NCBI GenBank assembly: GCA_040274725.1
Contig: JBEMAQ010000008.1
Coordinates: forward strand, 1-64,000
Direction of reading: 5' to 3'
Source: Solibacillus sp040274725
Lineage (GTDB): Bacteria; Bacillota; Bacilli; Bacillales_A; Planococcaceae
Length of the DNA: 64,000 nt
This document shows, piece by piece, positions 26,971 through 35,391 of the stretch. The notes under the pieces are model-generated. The model saw only the letters and a program-made list of their open reading frames with translations. It was not told the origin of the DNA and searched no databases. The first letter of the stretch is position 1. Each line of letters opens with the position of its first letter. The translations under genes and the position numbers were made by a program.

Positions 26971-27007
26971 CTGTTGCTCGCTCCTTCAACATGTGCTGTT
27001 AAGTCAT

Positions 27008-27036
27008 AGTATACATATGAATAAATATTAATGCAA
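27008..27036 (-). promoter_or_regulatory. argF promoter with an ArgR box in the spacer
   Basis: Minus strand TTGCAT (27036-27031), 17-bp spacer, TATACT (27013-27008). Between them lies TATGAATAAATATTAATG (plus strand 27015-27032), which matches the ArgR consensus WNTGAATWWWWATTCANW at 16 of 18 positions. The rest of the 359-bp gap 26971-27329 holds a leader, AT-rich DNA and the M42 peptidase terminator. Confidence 0.65.
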
Positions 27037-27281
27037 GTGTATTTTTATTTTATTTTTAAAAAGTTTAATTTTTATAAATATTCGATACTTGTTTGCTTAT
27101 TTTTCTATAAATTGAAGTGTAATCTAACTAAATCATTAAAAAAGTCGATATAACGCTATCGATTCCTGCTGTTGACTACATATACTAATACATAAACCAT
27201 CTATTTTCAGCGTAACAATATACGCCTCTACTGCATAACTAGTGAACGGATGCAGATTTAGTATCGATTCTTTAAATAGAT

Positions 27282-27328
27282 AAAGGGTTCTTTCCATAAG
27301 CATCACTGCTTACGAAAAGAACCCCTTT
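27282..27328 (-). terminator. Terminator of the M42 peptidase operon
   Basis: AAAGGGTTCTTT / AAAGAACCC(c)TTT with an inner TAAGCA / TGCTTA stem. Confidence 0.8.
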
Positions 27329-27329
27329 G

Positions 27330-28415
27330 TTAGTCAAACTTAATTTTATTTACTGTCTCACGGTCAAGTCGTTTAATGACTTCTACAATGAGTTTCACTG
27401 CATTGTCATAATCATCCCGGTGCAAGATGCCTGCGTGTGAGTGAATATAACGCGTCGCTACACCAATCGCAAGTGATGGTACACCATTTACTGAAATATG
27501 CATCGAACCAGCATCCGTGCCGCCACCAGCCATCGCCTCGTATTGGAACGGAATGTCTAGCTCCTCTGCCAAATCGACGACAAAATCACGTAAGCCATTA
27601 TGTGCGACCATCGATGCATCGTAAATCACGATTTGCGGGCCTGCACCAATTTTTGATGTAGACTCCTTTGCTGTAATACCTGGCGTATCCCCAGCCACAC
27701 CGACATCTACTGCAAAGCCAATATCCGGTTGGATTTTATGTGTTGCTGTTTTTGCACCGCGTAGGCCGACTTCTTCTTGTACGTTCCCAACACCGTAAAC
27801 AATGTTCGGATGCTTTTCTTCTTTCAACGCTTTTAATACATCAATCGCAATCGCACAGCCAATACGGTTATCCCACGCTTTGGCAAGTAAATGCTTTTCG
27901 TTTTTCATAACATTGAATTCGAAATACGGCGTAATCATATCGCCAGGGCGAATACCCCATTCTGCTACTTGTTCTTTAGAAGCCGCACCAATATCAATAA
28001 ACATCGCTTTCACATCAAACGGCTTATTACGCGCTTCAAGTGGCATAATATGTGGTGGCTTTGAGCCAATCACACCGATAATTTCCTCACCCTTGCGCGT
28101 CGTAATCGTCACGCGCTGTGCAAGCATGACCTGCCCCCACCAGCCGCCAACTGTTTGGAAGCTAATAAAGCCTTTATCATCAATTTTTGTCACCATAAAG
28201 CCGACCTCGTCTAAATGACCTGCGACCATAATTTTTGGCCCATTTTCGTCGCCAATCTTTTTCGCGATTAAGCTACCAAGATTGTCTGTTTCTAGCGCGT
28301 CTGCATACGGCTCGATATATTTTTTCATAACTGCGCGTGGTGCACGCTCATTACCGGCAATCCCGTTTGCATCTGTCAGTTCTTTAAACATTTTTAATGT
28401 TGGATCTAATGCCAT
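27330..28415 (-). CDS. ysdC: M42-family metallo-aminopeptidase (YsdC type)
   Basis: 361-residue dinuclear-metal aminopeptidase/glucanase-family enzyme; relatives form dodecameric tetrahedral particles. Metal ligands are visible in VAGHLDEVGF (His), AKAWDNRIGC (Asp), the catalytic pair in QEEVGLRG (Glu-Glu), FAVDVG (Asp) and RYIHSHAGI (His). The ATG at 28415 follows AAGGAGTGAGG; an upstream GTG (28424) lies within that site. It is 18 bp downstream of the dUTPase gene on the same strand and probably co-transcribed. The substrates are probably short peptides from the proteasome-like or general turnover pathway. Confidence 0.9.
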   Translation of the reverse strand: MALDPTLKMFKELTDANGIAGNERAPRAVMKKYIEPYADALETDNLGSLIAKKIGDENGPKIMVAGHLDEVGFMVTKIDDKGFISFQTVGGWWGQVMLAQRVTITTRKGEEIIGVIGSKPPHIMPLEARNKPFDVKAMFIDIGAASKEQVAEWGIRPGDMITPYFEFNVMKNEKHLLAKAWDNRIGCAIAIDVLKALKEEKHPNIVYGVGNVQEEVGLRGAKTATHKIQPDIGFAVDVGVAGDTPGITAKESTSKIGAGPQIVIYDASMVAHNGLRDFVVDLAEELDIPFQYEAMAGGGTDAGSMHISVNGVPSLAIGVATRYIHSHAGILHRDDYDNAVKLIVEVIKRLDRETVNKIKFD

Positions 28416-28433
28416 TTCCCTCACTCCTTCAAA

Positions 28434-28916
28434 TTAATAGCCGTTCCGCTGACGCTCATAGTTTTTTTCATTTTTTGAAATATATGCGCTCGTAATATCT
28501 TCCACTGTAAAGCCAAGGTTAAACGCTAAGACGCTATACGCATTCCAAACATCCATATATGTCTCCATTGTTTGTTCCTTTAAGAAAACAAGCACCGTAT
28601 TCGTCATGTGAATAAACCATGGTGTCAGCTCTTGCTTCTCCTCCACTACTGGCCACTCATCTAAATAAAATTCACGCATATAGCCAAGTGAGAGCATAAA
28701 GTGAATGGAATCCACAAACTCCTCTAAAATAACGTCGCGCGCTGATGGACCTTTTGTTGACCAAAACTTAAAGCAGCGTGTTTCGTTTGCAAGTTCTGCA
28801 AGCTCCACAAGTAGCGCTAAGCCTTTTTCTTGAAATACATCCTGCGTAATGTTTTGCGTTTCTTCAATAAATTTGTCTAACTGTCGTTGCATTTCAAATA
28901 ATTGTTTAAATTCCAT
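28434..28916 (-). CDS. Dimeric (all-alpha) dUTP diphosphatase
   Basis: 160-residue all-alpha NTP pyrophosphatase of the dUTPase_2 type. It hydrolyses dUTP to dUMP and pyrophosphate, keeping uracil out of DNA. The metal-binding helix ELAELANETRCFKFW and the second acidic motif EEFVDSIHFML are present, followed by the NEKNYERQRNGY tail. It lies between ysdB (divergent) and the M42 peptidase (same strand). It is not part of this block in B. subtilis as far as I recall, so it is a small local insertion. Confidence 0.88.
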   Translation of the reverse strand: MEFKQLFEMQRQLDKFIEETQNITQDVFQEKGLALLVELAELANETRCFKFWSTKGPSARDVILEEFVDSIHFMLSLGYMREFYLDEWPVVEEKQELTPWFIHMTNTVLVFLKEQTMETYMDVWNAYSVLAFNLGFTVEDITSAYISKNEKNYERQRNGY

Positions 28917-28945
28917 CTAAATTCTCCTTCATTTCTTCAAAAAAA

Positions 28946-28972
28946 TGAAACTTTTTCACCCCTACTCTCGTA
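28946..28972 (+). promoter_or_regulatory. ECF (SigW-type) promoter of ysdB
   Basis: TGAAAC at 28946-28951, 17-bp spacer beginning TTTTT, CGTA at 28969-28972, about 38 bp before the ATG. ysdB belongs to the SigW regulon in B. subtilis, which supports the reading. Confidence 0.75.
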
Positions 28973-29010
28973 TAGCAAGAAAACATGGCGTGACAAGAGG
29001 GGGAAGTATC

Positions 29011-29394
29011 ATGGCTATAGTATTACGCCTATTTATTATTGTACTAATAATCTATGTATTTTATAAGGGGGTACGTTATTTAACGGACCCAAAACGAAAA
29101 TTAGATGAAGCTTACGAACAGGGACGCTATTATTTTTATGATGATGTAAAAAATGTACGCAAAAATTTCTTTATTTCGTATAACGGAGCACTTTTTGAAG
29201 GGGAAAAGTATTTAGGCACAACAGATCACGCATTTGAGGTTGTGTCGATTTTTGTCTTTGTGCATGACGCGATGAAATTACAGGGCTTTACAAAGGATGA
29301 TTTCTATTACCTGGAGAAGGAAATTTTATTAAGTTATCCTAATGCAACAATCAATTGGAAAAATCCGATTGAGCAACTAATGAAGGAATCCTAA
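29011..29394 (+). CDS. ysdB: SigW-pathway membrane protein YsdB
   Basis: 127 residues. One N-terminal TM helix (2-20, IVLRLFIIVLIIYVFYKGVR) anchors a cytoplasmic domain with DPKRKLDEAYEQGRYYFYDD and YNGALFEGEKYLGTTDHAFE. Length, topology and position beside the DUF1294 gene and infC operon match ysdB. In B. subtilis it is a SigW-controlled gene of poorly known function. The start at 29011 follows GAGGGGGAAG; a longer reading from 28945 would begin inside the promoter. Confidence 0.85.
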   Translation: MAIVLRLFIIVLIIYVFYKGVRYLTDPKRKLDEAYEQGRYYFYDDVKNVRKNFFISYNGALFEGEKYLGTTDHAFEVVSIFVFVHDAMKLQGFTKDDFYYLEKEILLSYPNATINWKNPIEQLMKES

Positions 29395-29407
29395 GCTTGT
29401 ACTAAAC

Positions 29408-29466
29408 AAAAACGAACGAACGTTTGACGCTACATTGAAGTGAGCGCTCAACATTCGTTCGTTTTT
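29408..29466. terminator. Bidirectional terminator between ysdB and the DUF1294 gene
   Basis: AAAACGAACGAA / TTCGTTCGTTTT, with an inner TGAcGCT / AGCGctCA arm. Confidence 0.85.
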
Positions 29467-29476
29467 ATTTCAATTG

Positions 29477-29746
29477 TTAATACAGCTGCACAATAAAAAA
29501 AACATGCACGGCAGCAAGTAGCGGTAAACCAAATGCAAATGTATTGTGCTGTGTTTTATGACGGAATAAATACATGCCTAGCACACCACCAAGTGCCCCA
29601 CCAACAAAGCCAAGTGTCAGCAGTGTACGCTCTGAAATACGCCATTCTTTCTTTTTCGCGCGTTGTTTATCCACGTACATTAATATACATAATACGAGCG
29701 AGATAGCGGCGACATAGCCCATGACCGCAAGCTGTAACGTATCCAT
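29477..29746 (-). CDS. ysdA: DUF1294 membrane protein (YsdA)
   Basis: 89 residues with three hydrophobic segments (7-25, 43-62, 70-88). The segment YVDKQRAKKKEWRISE between the first two, then LTLGFVGGALGGVLGMYLFRHKT, is the DUF1294 signature. Function unknown. It lies 64 bp after rplT on the same strand, beyond the operon terminator, as in B. subtilis. Confidence 0.88.
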   Translation of the reverse strand: MDTLQLAVMGYVAAISLVLCILMYVDKQRAKKKEWRISERTLLTLGFVGGALGGVLGMYLFRHKTQHNTFAFGLPLLAAVHVFFIVQLY

Positions 29747-29765
29747 AAAGACCCCCTATTCAAAA

Positions 29766-29797
29766 AAAGACTGCTAGGAGTTATCCTAACAGTCTTT
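29766..29797 (-). terminator. Terminator of the infC-rpmI-rplT operon
   Basis: AAAGACTG-c-TAGGA / TCCTA-a-CAGTCTTT, followed on the minus strand by TTTTTTG. It is leaky or ends the operon just before ysdA. Confidence 0.85.
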
Positions 29798-29810
29798 ATT
29801 TAAACTAAAA

Positions 29811-30170
29811 TTATTTAGCTTGTGCAGTTTTAGCAGCTTCTGCTAATTGTGCGAATGCTGCTGCATCAGTTACAGCTAAATCAGCTAACATTTTACGGTT
29901 AACTTCGATTCCAGCTAATTTTAAACCGTGCATTAAACGGCTGTAAGATAAACCGTGCATGCGTGCTGCTGCATTGATACGTGTGATCCATAGACGACGG
30001 AAATTACGTTTCGTTTGACGACGGTCACGGTATGCATATTGACCTGATTTCATTACTGCTTGGTTAGCTACTTTGTATAACGTATGTTTTGAACCGTAAT
30101 AACCTTTAGCTAATTTTAATACTTTTTTGCGACGAGCGCGTGTTACTGTTCCGCCTTTTACGCGTGGCAT
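29811..30170 (-). CDS. rplT: 50S ribosomal protein L20
   Basis: 119 residues. Basic N-terminal extension (MPRVKGGTVTRARRKKVLKL) and the conserved core GYYGSKHTLYKVANQAVMK and RLWITRINAAARMHGLSYS. Early 23S rRNA-binding protein needed for 50S assembly. In Bacillales L20 also represses its own operon through the leader RNA upstream of infC. ATG after GGAGGTAATT. Confidence 0.98.
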   Translation of the reverse strand: MPRVKGGTVTRARRKKVLKLAKGYYGSKHTLYKVANQAVMKSGQYAYRDRRQTKRNFRRLWITRINAAARMHGLSYSRLMHGLKLAGIEVNRKMLADLAVTDAAAFAQLAEAAKTAQAK

Positions 30171-30236
30171 ATAAATTACCTCCTGCTAATTCTTTCGAAT
30201 GTTTGATTTTTTTGTTGAACCTGTATGTTCAAATGA

Positions 30237-30437
30237 TTACTTCATGTAAGTTAATAATGTACGGATGCGTTTGAAATCGCCAGAAGTAGCGATTTTTGCT
30301 TTACGAAGTTTACGTTTCGCTTTAGTTGATTTGTTAGCGAATAAGTGGCTACCATAAGCACGGTCAAATTTTAATTTACCAGTACCTGTTTTTTTGAAAC
30401 GCTTAGCAGCGCCACGGTGAGTTTTCATTTTTGGCAT
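30237..30437 (-). CDS. rpmI: 50S ribosomal protein L35
   Basis: 66 residues, MPKMKTHRGAAKRFKKTGTG start and RTLLTYMK end, normal for L35. Second gene of infC-rpmI-rplT. AGGAGG precedes the ATG. Confidence 0.98.
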   Translation of the reverse strand: MPKMKTHRGAAKRFKKTGTGKLKFDRAYGSHLFANKSTKAKRKLRKAKIATSGDFKRIRTLLTYMK

Positions 30438-30470
30438 GTCGATTTCCTCCTAAACTAATCAATTAAAAAA

Positions 30471-30986
30471 TTATTTCTCATTCTTCGGCTGAAGAATTAA
30501 GAACATGCTACGGCCTTCCATCTTCGGTTTTTGTTCAACCGTAGAAATTTCAGCACAAGCTTCAGCAAAACGATCTAATACACGCTGACCGATCTCTTTG
30601 TGTGTAATCGCACGACCTTTAAAACGAATGCTCGCTTTAACTTTATCGCCTTTTTCAAGGAACTTGATGCCGTTACGTAGTTTCGTTTGGAAATCATGCT
30701 CATCGATTGACGGGCTCAGACGAACCTCTTTCATCACGATGATTTTTTGATTTTTACGAACTTCGCGGTCTTTCTTTTGCTGTTCGAACTTAAATTTACC
30801 ATAGTCCATGATACGAGCGACTGGTGGTTTGGCTTGAGGGGCCACAAGGACAAGATCCAAGTTAACACGAGTAGCAATCTCAAGTGCTTCGTTACGTGTC
30901 TTCACGCCTAATTGTTCACCATTCTGATCGATTAAACGGATTTCACGTGCACGAATTCCTTCGTTTACATACATGTCTTTGCTAAT
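30471..30986 (-). CDS. infC: Translation initiation factor IF-3, with ATT start codon
   Basis: 171 residues. IF-3 binds the 30S subunit and checks the start codon. The N-terminal domain (NEGIRAREIRLIDQNGEQLG) and C-terminal domain (VKASIRFKGRAITHKEIGQR) are typical. There is no ATG, GTG or TTG between the strong GGAGGTGG and the first conserved residues. The third of three ATT codons (30986-30984) is 9 bp past GGAGG and gives the product (M)SKDMYVNEGIR. IF-3 discriminates against ATT, so this permits autogenous control as known in other bacteria. Leader and promoter lie upstream. Confidence 0.95.
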   Translation of the reverse strand: MSKDMYVNEGIRAREIRLIDQNGEQLGVKTRNEALEIATRVNLDLVLVAPQAKPPVARIMDYGKFKFEQQKKDREVRKNQKIIVMKEVRLSPSIDEHDFQTKLRNGIKFLEKGDKVKASIRFKGRAITHKEIGQRVLDRFAEACAEISTVEQKPKMEGRSMFLILQPKNEK

Positions 30987-31074
30987 AATAATCCACCTCC
31001 AAGGTAGTGTCGCGAATACACGGGTTTGGGCGTAGTGTAAGCCCGGTTGAACGGTACACCTCACATTTGTCCAT

Positions 31075-31265
31075 AAAAAATAGGCGGACATACGAGATGT
31101 CCGCCCACTATATATGTATACGCATACGAGCGTAAAACAATTCAACGTGTCGTACCTGCAAACAACTCTTAAAGCGTTTTTCAGGTGAGAAGCGGGCGGC
31201 TTCTACTTTCAAACTTTGTATTCATTAACCTAAATAATAATAACATGTGTATTTTTTAATGTCAA
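31075..31265 (-). promoter_or_regulatory. infC operon promoter and L20-type leader with attenuator
   Basis: Minus strand: promoter TTGACA (31265-31260), 17 bp, TATTAT (31242-31237). The leader contains a GAAGC-CGCCC-GCTTC hairpin (about 31188-31202). It ends in a terminator GGCGGACAT / ATGTCCGCC plus TATTTTTT (31105-31075), about 90 bp before the infC start. This is the layout of the Bacillales L20 leader, in which L20 binding promotes termination. The remaining gap to 31454 is AT-rich. Confidence 0.8.
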
Positions 31266-31454
31266 CCACTAAAATTATTTTTCTTTTATTATTACGTTGT
31301 CACACTAAATGGTAGAAAATCTCGAAAAAATAGAAATTTTCTACTTCACAACACCATTTATTGCTTATTCCCCTTTCCTTCTATATGTCATTATATTACA
31401 ATATTGGTGATTAATTTTTAAAAACTACATTTAATAAAGGAAAGGAAGTAATCT

Positions 31455-33137
31455 ATGTCCATTCGTAATAAACTATTTATCGGATTTTCTACAATGATTT
31501 TCATTACCCTCATGGCTTGTTTAAGTATTTATTTTCAGCTAACAAAAGTAGATGAGCAATACAGCAGAACGCTTTCAATTGGTGTTTCTCATCTCAATTC
31601 TGTTAGCGATGTACGCAATTATATTACATTAGAGGCTTCTGTGGCACAATCATACATTTTAGGAGATAAATCTTCCTATAGTCGCTTACTTGAAACACAG
31701 GATAAGTTGAATGTTTTACTTTCTGATTTACAGAGACAATTTAAAGTAGAAGAAAATCAACAAAGAGTGATTAATGTAATCGAAAAGGTAGCGATTTATG
31801 AACAGGAATTAGAAACAGCCCTTATGATTTATTCAACAGATGGTGTAGAGTCGTCTGTAGACTATTTCCTCAAAAATGTTTTACCTGCGCGAGATGAGGC
31901 AACAAATGCTGGTCAAGAGTTAAATGAGATGATTCTGAGCATATTCGCAAATGCTGAACAAGTCGCTGCACAAAATATGCGCTATGCCCTTCTTGCTTTT
32001 GGCATTGCCTTTCTCACTGCACTCATCGTCGGCTCGTTGATTACATATTTATTAAATCGTTTTATCGCCACTCCAATTCGCCAATTACAATCGGCCGTGC
32101 AAACAATTGCAACAGGTGATTTGCGTGAAGAGGATTTAACCATTTCGTCTAAGGATGAAGTTGGTCAATTAACAACAGCATTTAATACGATGAAAAATAC
32201 GATTAAGCAATTAATTCAATCGCTAAGCAATAACGCCGAGCATTTAAGTGCTTCTGCTGAAGAATTAAATGCCTCGACAAATGAAATTACCCATATGACG
32301 GAAGATATTTCAATGCGCGCGGAACGCTCTATTACGAATACAGAAGGCAGTGCCAATACAGCTCGTGAATGTGCAACCGCTATGGATGAAACCGCAACAG
32401 CGATTCAGCGCGTGGCAGAATCTGCACAGCAACTTCATCATTCGGCTACAAATACAGCAGCACTGGCTGACAAGGGCGAGGAAAATGTAATAATTGCCAA
32501 AAAGCAAATGCATACAATCTATGAATCAACAAAATTAACAACCGAGCTCATCCAAAAATTAAGCACACAGTCCGCAGAAATCGAAACTATTTCACGCGTC
32601 ATTACAAGTATTTCCGACCAAACAGACTTACTTGCACTCAATGCTGCAATCGAAGCCGCGCGTGCTGGTGAGCATGGAAAAGGCTTTGCTGTTGTAGCTG
32701 ATGAAGTACGGAAGCTTGCGGAAGCATCCAATACATCTGCCGCACAAATCGTCGCACTAACAAGCGAAATTCAGCTCGATACAAAAAATGTAGAACATGC
32801 TATTCAGCATAGCTTAGCTTCTGTTGAGCAAGGTGTCCACATTATCGAGGATGCCGGCACATCATTCAACACAATCGCCCTTGCTGTTGATACAATGAAA
32901 GCGCAAATTGAGGATGTATCCGCTGTAACCGAACAAATTTCAGCTGCTACTGAGGAGGTAACAGCCTCTGTCCAAGAACTTTCCTCTCAAGCGGGTGTTG
33001 TTGTAAAAGACACTTCCGAGTCAGCAAAGGCAATCAATGAACAACTAGCAACGATGCAGGAAATTAATAGCGTATCAAATGATTTAAGCAAACGTGCCGA
33101 AAGCCTACAAAACGCGGTTGCGCAATTTAAAATTTAA
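31455..33137 (+). CDS. Methyl-accepting chemotaxis protein (4HB_MCP-HAMP)
   Basis: 560-residue transmembrane chemoreceptor. TM1 (about 7-28), an extracytoplasmic four-helix-bundle sensor (about 29-180), TM2 (about 184-205), HAMP (about 205-258, ATPIRQLQSAVQTIATGDL), then the long MCP signalling coiled coil. The CheA/CheW-binding tip is QTDLLALNAAIEAARAGEHG, then KGFAVVADEVRKLAEAS. Ligand unknown. RBS AAAGGAAG. No terminator is visible between it and the LRR gene 93 bp downstream, but that gene has its own ECF promoter. Confidence 0.92.
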   Translation: MSIRNKLFIGFSTMIFITLMACLSIYFQLTKVDEQYSRTLSIGVSHLNSVSDVRNYITLEASVAQSYILGDKSSYSRLLETQDKLNVLLSDLQRQFKVEENQQRVINVIEKVAIYEQELETALMIYSTDGVESSVDYFLKNVLPARDEATNAGQELNEMILSIFANAEQVAAQNMRYALLAFGIAFLTALIVGSLITYLLNRFIATPIRQLQSAVQTIATGDLREEDLTISSKDEVGQLTTAFNTMKNTIKQLIQSLSNNAEHLSASAEELNASTNEITHMTEDISMRAERSITNTEGSANTARECATAMDETATAIQRVAESAQQLHHSATNTAALADKGEENVIIAKKQMHTIYESTKLTTELIQKLSTQSAEIETISRVITSISDQTDLLALNAAIEAARAGEHGKGFAVVADEVRKLAEASNTSAAQIVALTSEIQLDTKNVEHAIQHSLASVEQGVHIIEDAGTSFNTIALAVDTMKAQIEDVSAVTEQISAATEEVTASVQELSSQAGVVVKDTSESAKAINEQLATMQEINSVSNDLSKRAESLQNAVAQFKI

Positions 33138-33171
33138 CAGAATTGACCCTAAAAATTTTTTAAAATCATTT

Positions 33172-33197
33172 TGAAACTTTTTATGCAAATGACCGTC
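33172..33197 (+). promoter_or_regulatory. ECF-type (SigM/SigW) promoter of the LRR protein
   Basis: TGAAAC at 33172-33177, 16-bp spacer starting TTTTT, CGTC at 33194-33197. This is the spacing and -10 core of SigM/SigW promoters and lies 33 bp before the ATG. Confidence 0.7.
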
Positions 33198-33230
33198 TAT
33201 ACAGCAAAAATAGAACGGAGTGATGTAACA

Positions 33231-35291
33231 ATGCATAAAATTTATGCAATGATTAGCTTTATTTGTTTACTGTTTTTACCTATTGACCAAGTAGCAGCCG
33301 CAACAAATAAAGTGGAAGATTTAAAGTACGAAATTTTCACAGCTGAAAATGGACAAAAGGAAATTCGTATTCTTGGAAAAACGAAAGATGTTTCAACACT
33401 TGTAATTCCAGAAAAAATTAACGATTTACCTGTAACAGAAATTGCAGATGGCGCTTTTTCTTTTGATACGGAACGTTGGAACGTTATCTTCGACCTGCCT
33501 CCTTCAGCGGATGAATGGCAAATCAAATCGGTACAGCTACCAAAAACGTTAAAAAAAATTGGCGCAGAGGCATTTTCATTCAATCGAATTGCATCGATTC
33601 AGTTAAATGATGGACTATTAGAAATTAGAGAAAATGCTTTTTATTCAAATCCAATTCAAAAGGTAACTGTTCCCAATTCTGTCATAAAGCTTACTCCAGG
33701 TGCATTTTACAATGGTGAAAACGTAATTGAGCTTGATTTGCCTGCACATTTACAAATAAATAAAGAAAAAACGTATAACAATTTGTACTATGAGCTGTTT
33801 AAAAAAAATGGGAATAAGCAAATAAAAATTACAGGAATCACGAAAGATAACGAATCGTACACTGTACCTGCTGAAATCGACGGATTACCTGTAACAGAAA
33901 TTGCTCCATATGCCTTTACATTAGCGACAGCTAACAATGCGCCACTTAGACTAACAATTAACCAAATTCAATTACCTGATTCGATTACAACAATTAGCAA
34001 CCATGCTTTTTACAACTTGGATTACAAAGGGCAACCGATTGTCTTACCAGCAAGCTTACAAACAATTGGCGACTATGCATTTGCTAATACGCATGGTCTT
34101 GTACAAGTAAGGCTCACAATTCCAAACAACGTAACAAACATTGGGGCGAGCGCATTTGAGGCAAGCGGTCTTGAGACAGTGACGATGGGTGACAATGTTC
34201 AAAAAATCGGTGACTCTGCCTTTTACATCAACAAATTATCTGCTGTTACATTAAGCAAAAATTTAAAAACGCTAGGAAAAGGCGCTTTTGCGTCAAACCG
34301 CTTAACAACTGTTTCTATTCCAAATTCACTTAATGAAATTGATGATTATGTATTTCTCGATAACCGATTACAATCAATCACGCTGCCCTCTTCCATTAAA
34401 CGTGTTGGAGAGAGAGCTTTTGTTAGCAATTCCATTGAACATTTAGTGCTACCAAACTCAATAACTGAAATCGGACATTCGGCATTCCGAGCAAATCGAA
34501 TGCGCTCCGTGACATTACCAAATAAAGTACAAAAAATCGGCGAATTTGCGTTTAGCTCAAACCGTCTAACGTCGATTGCATTACCCGCTACATTAACAAC
34601 AATTGAGCCGAATGTATTTTCTTATAACCAGCTACAAACTTTAACGATTCCAAATGGCGTTACATCAATTGGTAATGAAGCATTTTTGCATAACTTATTA
34701 ACAAAGCTCTCCATTCCGAAGTCGGTAAAAACAATCGGATGGCACGCATTCTCAAACAATCAGCTGACATCCGTTAGCTTGAAATACGGCTTACAATCGA
34801 TTGAAGCGTATGCATTTTTCAAAAATAAATTGACGAATGTTATCATTCCAGATAGTGTCAAAACACTTGGTATGTACGCCTTTGCAACAAACAAGCTGCA
34901 AAAAGTACAACTATCAAACAGCATTACTGTATTAAATGAGGGGACATTCGTCAACAACGCACTCAAAACGATTACACTCCCTTCAAAGCTGACGACGATT
35001 AATGAAGGTGTGTTTTTCAATAATCAGCTAACCGCGATCACATTACCCGCAACGGTTAAAAACGTTGAAATCAATGCATTTCTAGGCAATAAAGTGAAAA
35101 CGATTTCCGTAAAAGGAAAGCAAACGGTATTAAAAAAATCGAAATATAGCACCGTAAAACAAGGCTATCCATTCGGCATGAACGCAAAGCCACTCGTTAA
35201 CTTATATACAAACAGCAAAATGACAAAGGTTTACCCAAACTGGGGCAAAGCGAACAAGACACCTAGGACGCTTTATATGAAAACAAAATAA
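33231..35291 (+). CDS. Secreted BspA-type leucine-rich-repeat (LRR_5) protein
   Basis: 686 residues. A signal peptide (1-22, MHKIYAMISFICLLFLPIDQ, cleavage near VAA-A) is followed by two related N-terminal units (each with a DLPVTEIADGAF-like strand), then a run of about 18-20 BspA/TpLRR repeats of 22-23 residues with the pattern L-x-IP-x-x-V-x-x-IG-x-x-AF-x-x-N. The C-terminal 35 residues (NLYTNSKMTKVYPNWGKANK) are different. There is no LPXTG, SLH, CWBD or TM segment. Such proteins mediate adhesion or protein binding in other Firmicutes. The start at 33231 follows GGAGTGATG and the ECF promoter. Confidence 0.85.
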   Translation: MHKIYAMISFICLLFLPIDQVAAATNKVEDLKYEIFTAENGQKEIRILGKTKDVSTLVIPEKINDLPVTEIADGAFSFDTERWNVIFDLPPSADEWQIKSVQLPKTLKKIGAEAFSFNRIASIQLNDGLLEIRENAFYSNPIQKVTVPNSVIKLTPGAFYNGENVIELDLPAHLQINKEKTYNNLYYELFKKNGNKQIKITGITKDNESYTVPAEIDGLPVTEIAPYAFTLATANNAPLRLTINQIQLPDSITTISNHAFYNLDYKGQPIVLPASLQTIGDYAFANTHGLVQVRLTIPNNVTNIGASAFEASGLETVTMGDNVQKIGDSAFYINKLSAVTLSKNLKTLGKGAFASNRLTTVSIPNSLNEIDDYVFLDNRLQSITLPSSIKRVGERAFVSNSIEHLVLPNSITEIGHSAFRANRMRSVTLPNKVQKIGEFAFSSNRLTSIALPATLTTIEPNVFSYNQLQTLTIPNGVTSIGNEAFLHNLLTKLSIPKSVKTIGWHAFSNNQLTSVSLKYGLQSIEAYAFFKNKLTNVIIPDSVKTLGMYAFATNKLQKVQLSNSITVLNEGTFVNNALKTITLPSKLTTINEGVFFNNQLTAITLPATVKNVEINAFLGNKVKTISVKGKQTVLKKSKYSTVKQGYPFGMNAKPLVNLYTNSKMTKVYPNWGKANKTPRTLYMKTK

Positions 35292-35305
35292 TCCGTATGA
35301 CACGA

Positions 35306-35342
35306 GCGATTCGCAGCCTCCATTTGCGAATCGCTTTTTTAT
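35306..35342 (+). terminator. Terminator of the LRR protein gene
   Basis: AGCGATTCGCA / TGCGAATCGCT followed by TTTTTT. Confidence 0.88.
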
Positions 35343-35347
35343 AGATG

Positions 35348-35387
35348 AAAACCCCGCACCTCCAAAAAATCGAGGTGCGGGGCAATA
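35348..35387 (-). terminator. Terminator of thrS
   Basis: CCCCGCACCTC / AGGTGCGGGG, with TTTT on the minus strand. Confidence 0.85.
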
Positions 35388-35391
35388 TTTA

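Noticed and set aside
31147..31454. Search for a gene in the 468-bp gap upstream of infC
   Set aside because: Only the leader, promoter and AT-rich DNA are present; the N-terminal extension of the infC frame to 31145 crosses the attenuator hairpin and is not coding.
34020..35060. Regularly spaced repeats of about 69 bp, CRISPR-like at first sight
   Set aside because: They are the codons of the BspA leucine-rich repeats in one long frame; the DNA copies differ and there are no unique spacers.
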